Position numbers and translations under genes: made by a program. From Deinococcus sp. (lineage in GTDB: Bacteria > Deinococcota > Deinococci > Deinococcales > Deinococcaceae), in the NCBI GenBank assembly GCA_018260375.1, contig JAGLBF010000001.1:1-42386 (forward strand): 42,386 nt of DNA. Direction: 5' to 3'. Below are positions 23,725-31,510 of the stretch, in pieces. The number at the start of each line of letters is the position of its first letter. The stretch's first letter is position 1. The notes beneath the pieces were generated by a model. It searched no databases. It was not told where the DNA came from and worked only from the letters and a program-made list of their open reading frames with translations.

Positions 23725-23934
23725 TTAAATAAAGAGCGGCGCTTCCTCATCACCCGACTTGGTTTTGCGTATGGGAGCAAGCAAGGCGGGGGGGGAGGAG
23801 GCGCCGCGGCCCAGTACAGCTGCCCTTAGCCATTGAACAAGGCTTGCGCCTAGTGTGCCCAGTATGATGCCTAGCGCCAAGCTGAGAACATGGCCCAAGA
23901 CGGGCTGTTTGGATAGTGTCATACTCTGCATCAT
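23725..23934 (-). CDS. 69-residue single-helix membrane protein downstream of the DASS transporter
   Basis: The short protein has one membrane helix (about 13-36, LGHVLSLALGIILGTLGASLVQWL) with small-xxx-small spacing, then a basic and acidic tail ending GDEEAPLFI. It starts 6 bases after the transporter stop on the same strand, so it is probably co-transcribed. It could be a transporter accessory peptide. No homologue comes to mind, and no strong ribosome site is visible. Confidence 0.5.
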   Translation of the reverse strand: MMQSMTLSKQPVLGHVLSLALGIILGTLGASLVQWLRAAVLGRGASSPPALLAPIRKTKSGDEEAPLFI

Positions 23935-23940
23935 ATCAAA

Positions 23941-25704
23941 TCAGGCTTTAAAGGGCCATACCAGCGGGATAATCAGCAGTGCCGAGAGCATGGTGATGAG
24001 GGTCAGGCCCGTGCCCACCCGCACAAAGTCGCCAAAGCGGTAGCGCCCTGGGCCGTAGACCAGCAGGCAAGACGGCTCTAGCGGTGTAATAAAGGAGTTG
24101 CTGGCTGCTACAGTAATGCCTACCACAAATGGGCGCGGGTCATAGCCCAGCTCGCGGGCCAGCCCCACACTCAGCGGCAGCATCACCAGGGCCGCCGCTT
24201 GGTTAGACATCGGCTGTGTGAGCACTACTGTTACCACAAACAGCACCGCCAAAATGCCGTATGGCCCTAGTGGAGTGAGCCAGTGCGCCAGCAAGCCCGT
24301 GAGGTGGGCTGCCGCGCCGCTTTGTTCAAAGGCCTGCCCAAACGCCAACATGCACGCCACCAGCACCAATATGCTCCACTCTACCGAAGCGTAGCCTTCT
24401 TCGGGCGTGAGCACGCGTAGGGCCAGTAGCAAGGTGACGGCGCTGAGCAGCGCGACCACCAACGGCACCACATTCAGTGCGCCCAGCACGATAGCCCCCA
24501 AAAACACCACCAGCGTTACCACCGCGCCGCGCCCCTGGGGAGCGGGCATTTCTACTTCACCCAGCACACTCAGTTGCTCGCCCAGCGCCGCCACTTTGCC
24601 GGGCGGCCCCTGTATCAGCAGCACGTCGCCCACCTGTATACGGGTGCGGGCCAGCGCTTGACGCAGTGCCGTGCGGCGGTGCAGGGCCAGTACCGACATG
24701 CCGTAGTGCTCCCTAAAGCGCGCTTCTTTGAGGGTACGCCCCAGCAGCAGGCTGCGCGGCATGACCAGCGCTTCTACCAGTACGGGCGCGCCACTGTCTT
24801 CGTCTGGTGATTGGGCGAGAAGGTGCTGCTCAGGCTTGCTGATAAGGCCCAGGTTGCCTTTGCCTGACAAAATGCTGTCGCTGCGGCCTTCTATCACCAG
24901 CATGTCGCCCGCTTGCAGCACAAAATCAGCCCCAGGGCTTGGCCACGTCTCGTTACCGCGCTGCACCTGTACCACGCTCAGCTCGTAGTCGTGTCCTAGT
25001 CCGCTGGCCAGCAGGCTTTGGCCCACCAGCGGCGAGTCGGCGCCGACCATCAGGTCGCTGAGGTAGGCCCGCAGGTTGTAGGTGGTTTCTAAGTCTGTGT
25101 CCGTAGGTACGCGGCTGAGCAAGTGCGGCGCGACAAAAAAGAGGTACAGCAGCCCCAACACGGCGATGGGCAGGCCCACCCAGGCCAGCTCAAAAAAGCC
25201 CAGCGGTTTAAGGTGATAGGTGTGCATCGCCCCCGCCACCACAAGGTTGGTACTGGTGCCGATGATGGTGATAGTACCGCCCAAGATGCTGGCATAGGCG
25301 AGCGGCATCAGCACCCGTGAGGCGGCGATACCGCTGCGTTTACAAAGGCCCAGTACAATAGGCAAAAATACCGCTGTGGTGGCGGTGTTAGAGGTAAATG
25401 CACTGACGCCTGCTACCGTGGTTAAGATGGCGCGTATCAGCCTTGTGGCGTTGCTGCTGCGCCCCAAAAGCAGCATGCCGATGCGGGCAATCACCCCTGT
25501 TTTGAGCAGTGCCCGCGTGAGGATAAAGAGGCAAGACAGTGTTAGTACGGTATCACTACCAAAGGGGGCCAGCGCTTCTTTGACGCTTAGCAGTTTGCCC
25601 AGCAGCAGCGCACACAATAAAAAAAGTGCCGTTACCTCTACGGGCAGCCACTCGGTGCTAAAGAGTACCAGCGCCACTACAAAAAGAATAAGTAGCAAGG
25701 TCAT
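23941..25704 (-). CDS. SLC13/DASS-family anion transporter with two RCK_C (TrkA-C) domains
   Basis: The 587-residue membrane protein of the divalent anion:sodium symporter family probably takes up sulfate or dicarboxylates. The first half has SNTATTAVFLPIV (first SNT motif) and GTSTNLVV; the C-terminal half has SNQAAALVMLPLS and SNSFITPLEPS. Between them, about 205-290 and 305-390, are two cytosolic RCK_C domains (e.g. SPLVGQSLLASGLGHDYELSVVQV), which bind small regulatory ligands. AAAGGA 9 bases before ATG is the ribosome site. The leader contains two inverted repeats. Substrate is an inference from the family only. Confidence 0.88.
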   Translation of the reverse strand: MTLLLILFVVALVLFSTEWLPVEVTALFLLCALLLGKLLSVKEALAPFGSDTVLTLSCLFILTRALLKTGVIARIGMLLLGRSSNATRLIRAILTTVAGVSAFTSNTATTAVFLPIVLGLCKRSGIAASRVLMPLAYASILGGTITIIGTSTNLVVAGAMHTYHLKPLGFFELAWVGLPIAVLGLLYLFFVAPHLLSRVPTDTDLETTYNLRAYLSDLMVGADSPLVGQSLLASGLGHDYELSVVQVQRGNETWPSPGADFVLQAGDMLVIEGRSDSILSGKGNLGLISKPEQHLLAQSPDEDSGAPVLVEALVMPRSLLLGRTLKEARFREHYGMSVLALHRRTALRQALARTRIQVGDVLLIQGPPGKVAALGEQLSVLGEVEMPAPQGRGAVVTLVVFLGAIVLGALNVVPLVVALLSAVTLLLALRVLTPEEGYASVEWSILVLVACMLAFGQAFEQSGAAAHLTGLLAHWLTPLGPYGILAVLFVVTVVLTQPMSNQAAALVMLPLSVGLARELGYDPRPFVVGITVAASNSFITPLEPSCLLVYGPGRYRFGDFVRVGTGLTLITMLSALLIIPLVWPFKA

Positions 25705-25727
25705 GTATCACGTTCCTTTGAGCCTAG

Positions 25728-25749
25728 ATTTGGAGCAAGGTGTCCAAAT
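25728..25749. promoter_or_regulatory. Inverted repeat near the DASS transporter start
   Basis: Perfect 7-bp arms ATTTGGA / TCCAAAT with an 8-base loop, about 24 bases before the transporter ATG and close to its ribosome site. It could be an operator or a translation-affecting hairpin. Confidence 0.4.
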
Positions 25750-25784
25750 GACGTTGTGTATGCATGATACAAGATATAAAACTT

Positions 25785-25814
25785 ATCGTTTGTCCAAGAT
25801 GTGCGCAAAACGAT
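25785..25814. promoter_or_regulatory. Second inverted repeat in the DASS leader region
   Basis: ATCGTTT (25785-25791) and AAACGAT (25808-25814) are perfect inverted arms with a 16-base spacer. The surrounding 300-base gap (25705-26005) is visibly AT-rich and holds no other gene. Confidence 0.35.
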
Positions 25815-26005
25815 GAATTGCCCATGTAATTGCTATATATCCTTGCAGATACTATAAGAAAATCTCTTAATATAGCGCCCATTGTAATGTTAAAGCGCCA
25901 CTTGAACTAGAAGGGACTTTCAGTAGAGAAAAGTAGACAAACCTTTTCAACACCTCAGCGATTAGCCTTTGATGCTAGGTACTGTCTTATAGCCAACACT
26001 CAACA

Positions 26006-26701
26006 CTACTGTCTGGGCCCTGAGCGCAGTCCTAGCTTTTCTTGCAACTCGGCGTGTGAAGCCACCAAGTCCGACGCACCCGCCTGGCGCAGCCGCTCTG
26101 TTCCAATGGTGTGGTTGGCCCCGCTAAAGCCCCAGGTGACCGCGCCCGAAGCCGCACCTGCCCGCACACCGGGTAAGCTGTCTTCAATAACCAGGCAGCG
26201 GGTGATGTCCTGGCCCAGTTGCTGCGCGGTGTACTGGTACAAATCGGGATTGGGCTTGCCGCGCCCGCCCACATACGAGGGGTCGTAGACGTGCTCGCCA
26301 AAGAGTTCTTCTAGCCCCGCTAGCCTGAGCTTGGGGCGCAGGTGTTGGTGCTCGCTGTTGCTGGCAACCGCAAAGGGAACCTGGCGCTTCTGAAGCAACT
26401 CCAAGGTTTGCCGCGCCCCAGGCAGCGGCGGCATTTCGGCAAAGGCGGCAGAGATGCGGCGGGTCATCTCTTCTTCAAACGCGTCGGTGCGCTTAAACCC
26501 AAAGTCGCGCTCTAGCTCCGCGTACAGGTTTCCTAGGGTTTGACCCGTGACGCGGTCTACAAACGCCTGACGCTCAAAGTGAAGTCCCTGCTCAGCCAGC
26601 AGCGCGAGCCAAATGCCATGCGCGATATGCTCAGTGTCTACCAGCACGCCGTCAAAGTCAAACAGCACAGCGGCAAAGGGAAAGTGGGGGACAGTGGTCA
26701 T
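26006..26701 (-). CDS. HAD-superfamily hydrolase, beta-phosphoglucomutase/phosphatase-like
   Basis: The 231-residue HAD subfamily IA protein with an alpha-helical cap is of the type that dephosphorylates or isomerises small sugar phosphates. Motif I is DFDGVLVDTEH (about 15-25), motif II is VASNSEHQHL, and the distal motifs are GKPNPDLY and VIEDSLPGVRAG. The substrate is unknown. The ATG follows TACAGT by 6 bases on the minus strand, which implies a leaderless mRNA. Confidence 0.87.
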   Translation of the reverse strand: MTTVPHFPFAAVLFDFDGVLVDTEHIAHGIWLALLAEQGLHFERQAFVDRVTGQTLGNLYAELERDFGFKRTDAFEEEMTRRISAAFAEMPPLPGARQTLELLQKRQVPFAVASNSEHQHLRPKLRLAGLEELFGEHVYDPSYVGGRGKPNPDLYQYTAQQLGQDITRCLVIEDSLPGVRAGAASGAVTWGFSGANHTIGTERLRQAGASDLVASHAELQEKLGLRSGPRQ

Positions 26702-26707
26702 GTCCCT

Positions 26708-26713
26708 ACTGTA
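26708..26713 (-). promoter_or_regulatory. -10 box of leaderless promoter
   Basis: TACAGT on the minus strand, 6 bases before the ATG at 26701. Confidence 0.45.
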
Positions 26714-26914
26714 GCGCGTTGTGTCTGAAGGCTTGAGGCAGAGATAAAAAAGCGTATGGCTAGCCAGAATTCAGATGGGTCGCCATATGCTTGTCCTGTA
26801 CTACGCCCTCCGCCTCATTCCATTACCGCCCGCAGGCCCTCTTTCAGCGCGTACAAGGTTCAAGTCGCAGTCCATACCACTTGTTGCCCTGCTGCGCCGC
26901 ATACAACGCCCCGG

Positions 26915-26961
26915 CCGCCTATCAACCCCGGCTACCTATCAACCCCCGGCTACCTAGCAAC
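26915..26961. repeat. Imperfect tandem repeat after pyrG
   Basis: CTATCAACCCCGGCTAC-like units occur two to three times. The rest of the gap 26714-26961 contains a diverged copy of the intergenic repeat family (about 26790-26880) and no gene. Confidence 0.5.
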
Positions 26962-28587
26962 TCAGTCCTTTTGCAAGGCTGCCGCAATAAACCCCGCAAA
27001 GGGCGGACTAGGGCGCATGGGGCGTGACTTGAACTCTGGGTGCGCTTGCAGGCCCACAAAAAAGGGATGCTCAGGCAGCTCTATGCTCTCGACAAGCCCC
27101 GCGCCGCGCCCTTTCATGCCAGGTGTTGCGCCGCTGACCACCAGCCCTGCGTCCTTGAGCGGCTCTACGTACTGGGGGTTGACCTCGTAGCGGTGGCGGT
27201 GGCGCTCGGTGACTTCGCCGCCCTGTGCCACGCCGTATAGATCGGCAATTTTGGTGCCTGCCTGGAGGGTCATCGGCCAGTCGCCCAGGCGCATGGTGCC
27301 CCCCATGCCTTCGGTTTGTAGCTGTTCAGGCATCAGGTCAATAACCTTGTGCGGCGTATAGGGGTCAAATTCGGTAGAGTTGGCCCCCTCCAGACCCGCA
27401 ACATGGCGGGCGTATTCCAGCACGGCTACTTGCATGCCCAGGCAAATGCCCAGGTACGGCACCTTCTGGGTACGGGCGTACTCGGCCGCGCGGATTTTGC
27501 CTTCTATGCCGCGTATCCCAAAGCCCCCAGGCACCAGAATCCCGTCCACCCCTTCAAACTGGCTTTCGGGCGTGCTGTCACCTTCGAGCGCTTCGGTATT
27601 CACCCACTTGATGTTGACACGGGCATTGTTGGCAATTCCGGCGTGCAGCAGCGCGTCCATCATCGACAGGTACGCGTCTGGCATCGCCGTGTATTTGCCG
27701 GCTATGGCGATGGTCACTTCGCGCTGCGGGGCTTTGATCACCTTGATGGCGTTTTGCCACACGCTCAGGTTGGGGTGGATGTGCTCTAGGCCCAGCAGTT
27801 CTTCTACCGCCTTGCCCAGCCCCTGTTGCTCTAGGGTCAGCGGCACCTCGTACACATGCGGTACGTCAAAGGATGAAAAGACGCGGTTGGCCTTGACACT
27901 GGTAAAGAGGGCAATTTTTCGGGTGATGTCTTCGGGCAGTTTTTCCTTGCTGCGCACCATCACAATGTCAGGGCTGATGCCGTAAGATCGCAGCGCCGCC
28001 ACCGAGTGCTGGGTGGGCTTGGTCTTAAACTCGTTGGAGGTGCCCAGATACGGCACCAGGGTCAGGTGCAAGTACAGGGTATTTTCATCGCCCACATCAA
28101 AGCGGCACTGGCGTATCGCTTCTAAAAAGGGCAGTGACTCAATATCGCCCACCGTGCCGCCTACTTCAACAAGCACGATATCGGCGTTAACCTTTTCGCC
28201 AGCAGCGCGGATACGGCGCTTAATTTCGTCGGTAATATGGGGTATAACCTGTACCGTCTGCGACAGGTAATCGCCGGCGCGCTCTTTGCGTATCACCTCC
28301 AGATAGACTTGCCCCGTGGTGATGTTGCTGCCCGCTGGCACGTCTAGGTCAAGAAAGCGCTCATAGTTACCCAGGTCAAGGTCAGTCTCTGCGCCTGAAG
28401 CGGTCACAAATACCTCGCCGTGCTCGTAGGGGCGCATGGTACCAGCGTCAATGTTGATGTAGGGGTCAATTTTTACGGCAGTGACTTTGTAGCCGCGTGC
28501 GCGCAGGAGTGCGCCCAGCGAGGCGGTCGCTACGCCTTTGCCCAGGCTAGAGACCACACCGCCCGTTACGAAGATGTATTTGGTCAT
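26962..28587 (-). CDS. pyrG: CTP synthase
   Basis: The 541-residue enzyme makes CTP from UTP, ATP and glutamine. The N-terminal synthase domain starts TKYIFVTGGVVSSLGKGVATAS, with DIVLVEVGGTVGDIESLPFLEA following. The C-terminal glutaminase domain has the nucleophile in GICLGMQVAVLEYAR and GGFGIRG. Length is standard. The frame extends upstream to 28674, but the ATG at 28587 has AAGGAG with 9-base spacing and begins like the family. A terminator lies about 70 bases upstream, closing the pseudopilin operon on the same strand. Confidence 0.97.
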   Translation of the reverse strand: MTKYIFVTGGVVSSLGKGVATASLGALLRARGYKVTAVKIDPYINIDAGTMRPYEHGEVFVTASGAETDLDLGNYERFLDLDVPAGSNITTGQVYLEVIRKERAGDYLSQTVQVIPHITDEIKRRIRAAGEKVNADIVLVEVGGTVGDIESLPFLEAIRQCRFDVGDENTLYLHLTLVPYLGTSNEFKTKPTQHSVAALRSYGISPDIVMVRSKEKLPEDITRKIALFTSVKANRVFSSFDVPHVYEVPLTLEQQGLGKAVEELLGLEHIHPNLSVWQNAIKVIKAPQREVTIAIAGKYTAMPDAYLSMMDALLHAGIANNARVNIKWVNTEALEGDSTPESQFEGVDGILVPGGFGIRGIEGKIRAAEYARTQKVPYLGICLGMQVAVLEYARHVAGLEGANSTEFDPYTPHKVIDLMPEQLQTEGMGGTMRLGDWPMTLQAGTKIADLYGVAQGGEVTERHRHRYEVNPQYVEPLKDAGLVVSGATPGMKGRGAGLVESIELPEHPFFVGLQAHPEFKSRPMRPSPPFAGFIAAALQKD

Positions 28588-28656
28588 GTTGTTTTGCTCC
28601 TTGTTGCTGAGATGTACTGAGTGGTGCGTGTGGGGCCAGGAGCGCTTGCAAGCCAT

Positions 28657-28686
28657 AAAAAAACCGGCAAGCACGTCGGCTTCCGG
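28657..28686 (-). terminator. Rho-independent terminator after the pseudopilin operon
   Basis: On the minus strand CCGGAAGC pairs with GCTTGCCGG (one bulged base) and is followed by seven T. It lies between the last pilin-like gene and pyrG. If a pyrG promoter lies upstream of it, it could act as an attenuator instead. Confidence 0.8.
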
Positions 28687-28746
28687 AATTTCAGTGTATC
28701 ACAGCTGCTTTGCAGCGCGCTCCTGTGCCGGGTGACCGGCAGGCGA

Positions 28747-29781
28747 CTAGGGGCAGTTGGCTTTGTTGGCAACGAGGTCTACATCTTTAGGGCAATACCA
28801 GTTTTTGACCAAAACACTGCCGCCTAACGTTCCTGCACTGCCCGTGATGGGGAGAGTGGGGCCGCGGCCATTAAACTGCTCCATAGAGAAGGTGTAGTCC
28901 ACACGTCCATTGGGTAAAGCGCTCCCTTTTACAGGCTCGTTGGTCACGGGGTCGTTGCCAACAGGGCGATATACTGTAAAAGAAACACTATGTGGCTTTA
29001 CATAATCCACCAGTACATTGGCAGATCGACCCTGAAAAAGAGTAGCGCTGGGCAATATAGTAAAACCACTGGTTGGGCTGGTAGCATTATTGGGCATCCA
29101 AGTGTTCGCGGTACTGCTATCAAATAAATTAGCGCGGTATTCCATAAGAACCCAGCGGTCTCTAATAATATCACCTGGAAAGTCATTACGGGGGTCGGCT
29201 TTCGGTCTACTGGTTTCAGCAAGTTGCCCTGTACTTAGGCTAGTAAGGTAAGAGCGCCGCATAGGAAAGTAAGCATAGAAGCGGTAGCAACCATCTGTTT
29301 GGTCTGACGCGCCACTACCTGTGCCGGTGCAATTATTAATGATACCTGATGTATACATAGGTGCAATAGGAGGCAAAATCATCGCTACAAAGTTTTGTGC
29401 ATAGGGAACTTTAGGCGTAGCAGACGGATTTGTATAGTAAGCCACCGTGCCGGAACCGCCCGAGGTATCGCCATACATCCACTTTTGGCCGTTAGTAGTT
29501 GGAGAAGCACCGAGTGTGTTCGCTGTGGTGACACCCGCACTACTCAACAGTAGGTTGGTCGTTACGCCTGAGGGCCAAATATAAATGGCTTCCCCCAGGT
29601 GACCTGAAATCACCTGTTGGGCGATCTGGCTTTCTTTGGTTAAGCTGGAATTATCATTAATAAAGACGCTATTTTTTGCTGTTCCACTAAATACATTGAC
29701 AATAGCAACCATCAAAAGTCCAGCGACAAACATGCCTATTATCAGTTCTAATAGAGTAAAACCATAGGTGTTATTTTTCAT
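28747..29781 (-). CDS. Prepilin-type protein, PilW-like
   Basis: The 344-residue protein begins with a type III signal (NNTYGFTLLELIIGMFVAGLLMVAIVNV): a short basic leader, Gly before Phe, Glu at +5 and a hydrophobic helix. A prepilin peptidase would cut it for assembly in a type IV pilus or type II secretion pseudopilus. The large extracellular part is Ser/Thr/Asn-rich, with CPKDVDLVANKANC at the end forming a probable disulphide loop. It overlaps the upstream pilin gene by 4 bases. In Deinococcus such pili are linked to DNA uptake, but the role here is inferred. Confidence 0.8.
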   Translation of the reverse strand: MKNNTYGFTLLELIIGMFVAGLLMVAIVNVFSGTAKNSVFINDNSSLTKESQIAQQVISGHLGEAIYIWPSGVTTNLLLSSAGVTTANTLGASPTTNGQKWMYGDTSGGSGTVAYYTNPSATPKVPYAQNFVAMILPPIAPMYTSGIINNCTGTGSGASDQTDGCYRFYAYFPMRRSYLTSLSTGQLAETSRPKADPRNDFPGDIIRDRWVLMEYRANLFDSSTANTWMPNNATSPTSGFTILPSATLFQGRSANVLVDYVKPHSVSFTVYRPVGNDPVTNEPVKGSALPNGRVDYTFSMEQFNGRGPTLPITGSAGTLGGSVLVKNWYCPKDVDLVANKANCP

Positions 29782-30182
29782 GGGCGCACACTCACTTTAA
29801 GGACAAGATCCTTGTTATTTATTGTCCGTTTTAGTGTGAGCTGACGCATCGGTGGGCTATCCAGAGCAGGGCAGTCACTCATCTCATTTCCGAAAGTATT
29901 AACATTTTTACAAGTAAGCGTTGTTCCAGTTGGCAGTGTAGGAGTTAATGTCGCTAACTTGCTTTGTATAGTTGTTCCACTGTTGTAATTAGAGAGAATA
30001 ATCTGACGTGCCTTCTCTAGGTCACGGCTCGCGTCTGCACTGCTTTGGACATTGGTTTTAGAGCGGCCCAGTAGCGTATAAGAATTGAGTATAGGTGTGA
30101 GAATAACCATGACAAGTGTGCCGAATATAGCTATAGCCACCAGAACTTCTACCAGAGAGAAACCAGAATTATTGTTTTTCAT
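29778..30182 (-). CDS. Prepilin-type protein, PilV-like minor pilin
   Basis: The 134-residue protein begins NNNSGFSLVEVLVAIAIFGTLVMV, a type III signal with Glu at +5. The remaining 100 residues include two Cys (TCKNVNTFGNEMSDC), a likely disulphide. It is the middle gene of three with 4-base overlaps on both sides (ATGA), so they are translated together. The assignment as PilV-like minor pilin rests on size, signal and order. Confidence 0.78.
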   Translation of the reverse strand: MKNNNSGFSLVEVLVAIAIFGTLVMVILTPILNSYTLLGRSKTNVQSSADASRDLEKARQIILSNYNSGTTIQSKLATLTPTLPTGTTLTCKNVNTFGNEMSDCPALDSPPMRQLTLKRTINNKDLVLKVSVRP

Positions 30183-30664
30183 TGCACGACCTTGCCAGTG
30201 ACGCCCAGTAGGTAAAATTCTCGCTTGGTATAATTTGAGGATGCGGTAGTTACCAAACCATCACCTGTATTATCTAAAGTAATGGTTGATCCTATGGCGT
30301 TCACTGTGCCATAAGGCGCAGAATACCTAATAGCAGTTACTGGAGTATTGCCCCCGGAAGCGACAGCTGATAGTTTGAGATTGCTGGGCAGGTCTTTTGT
30401 TGTTCCTGGGTCAGTAGCACCATCAAGCCGCAGTGTGTATGATTTTCCATTATTGATAATGGTTAAGCTGGCATCCTTACTCGTCTTTAGCGAAGCACTT
30501 CTGGCACTTTCCAAATCAGCCATAACCTGAGTGGTTGTCTGGCGAAGTTGTGAGGCTGAAAGTTGATTGCCAACGGCAACAAATATGATACTCAGTAAGA
30601 TGCCTGCTATAACCATAACAACGAGTAATTCTATAAGTGTAAATCCCAACGTACGGCGATTCAT
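30179..30664 (-). CDS. Prepilin-type protein, GspH/FimT-like
   Basis: The 161-residue protein begins NRRTLGFTLIELLVVMVIAGILLSII, a type III signal with Glu at +5. The body (TQVMADLESARSASLKTSKDASLTI) matches the GspH/FimT minor pseudopilin pattern. It is the first gene of the three-gene operon; GGGGA lies 6 bases before the ATG. The operon is visibly richer in A+T than the flanking genes. Confidence 0.8.
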   Translation of the reverse strand: MNRRTLGFTLIELLVVMVIAGILLSIIFVAVGNQLSASQLRQTTTQVMADLESARSASLKTSKDASLTIINNGKSYTLRLDGATDPGTTKDLPSNLKLSAVASGGNTPVTAIRYSAPYGTVNAIGSTITLDNTGDGLVTTASSNYTKREFYLLGVTGKVVQ

Positions 30665-30791
30665 GGTTGTCCCCTATATTGGGATGGCGTTGGTGTTCGC
30701 CAGCTGAGCGAAGCAAAAAGACGAATGAACATAGCTGCACTATGCCCCCTCTACAGGGACAAAGAAACCCCACAATGGGGGCAAGTCCTTA

Positions 30792-30797
30792 TACACT
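30792..30797 (+). promoter_or_regulatory. -10 box of leaderless tsaB promoter
   Basis: TACACT is followed by 8 bases and the ATG at 30806. Confidence 0.45.
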
Positions 30798-30805
30798 GGC
30801 ACGGT

Positions 30806-31333
30806 ATGTATCTGGCTTTAGAAACTGCAACCCCCTATCTGGCCCTGGCATATGGTTCCCGCTCTCTGGTGCGCGAGGTAGGCCGCCAACACGCTGAACG
30901 CTTGCCTCAGGCCCTCAGGGAGCTACTGCCAGAGCAGTGTCCCGGCGCGGTGAGTCACATTGTTATTGGCGTAGGGCCAGGGTCGTATACGGGCGTGCGC
31001 GTAGGCGCTAGCTATGCGCTCGGGCTGGGACGGGCCTGGGGCCTACAGGTTTTGGGAGTCAGCACTCTAGAAAGCTTAATAGATAGCGCCCAAAACGGCG
31101 TGCAAGCCGTATCGCTTGATGCCCGCAAAGGCGCGCTTTACGGCGCTATTTATGAGATTGTAGGCGGCGCGGTGCAGCGCGAAGTGGTGCCACCTGCCAA
31201 ATTTACCGCCGAAGATTTTGCTGTGCGGGCGGCGGGTCTTTACTGGCGCAAAGATGCCGTGCCTGACCCCGTAGCGCTGGCGCTGGCAGGGGAGAGACAC
31301 GGGCAAGAGGCGTGGCAATTGCAGTATTTATAA
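30806..31333 (+). CDS. tsaB: tRNA threonylcarbamoyladenosine biosynthesis protein TsaB
   Basis: This 175-residue ASKHA-fold protein forms the TsaBDE complex, which adds threonylcarbamoyl to A37 of ANN-decoding tRNAs. The start YLALETATPYLALAYG and the motif GVGPGSYTGVRVGASYALGLGRAWG are diagnostic. It is shorter than many homologues (about 200-230) at the C-terminal end but complete in the conserved part. The frame is open from 30725, yet the ATG at 30806 gives the family N-terminus and follows a -10 box. It diverges from the pseudopilin operon. Confidence 0.9.
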   Translation: MYLALETATPYLALAYGSRSLVREVGRQHAERLPQALRELLPEQCPGAVSHIVIGVGPGSYTGVRVGASYALGLGRAWGLQVLGVSTLESLIDSAQNGVQAVSLDARKGALYGAIYEIVGGAVQREVVPPAKFTAEDFAVRAAGLYWRKDAVPDPVALALAGERHGQEAWQLQYL

Positions 31334-31498
31334 GGTCTTGATATCTATAGGGTGTTGAGGGCCAAGCTGTCTCACCGTTCACACGCGCCGAAAGCAGGCT
31401 AGCGGTCGTAGCAACAAGTGCGCATGTCGCACTAGGGACGTGCAGGTGGTGCCCTTCCCACTGTGCTGGCATAGAGCGGCAGTGCGTATTAAGCCTGT

Positions 31499-31504
31499 TA
31501 TCTT
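31499..31504 (+). promoter_or_regulatory. -10 box of leaderless promoter
   Basis: TATCTT is followed by 6 bases and the GTG at 31511. Confidence 0.5.
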
Positions 31505-31510
31505 AAGCTT

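Noticed and set aside
26860..26885. GTTCAAGTC resembling a tRNA T-loop
   Set aside because: No acceptor stem, anticodon arm or CCA-adjacent pairing fits. The sequence belongs to a diverged copy of the intergenic repeat.
26756..27190. 144-codon plus-strand ORF at the pyrG end
   Set aside because: It is mostly antisense to pyrG and otherwise in repeat-rich intergenic DNA. Its composition looks like a shadow frame.
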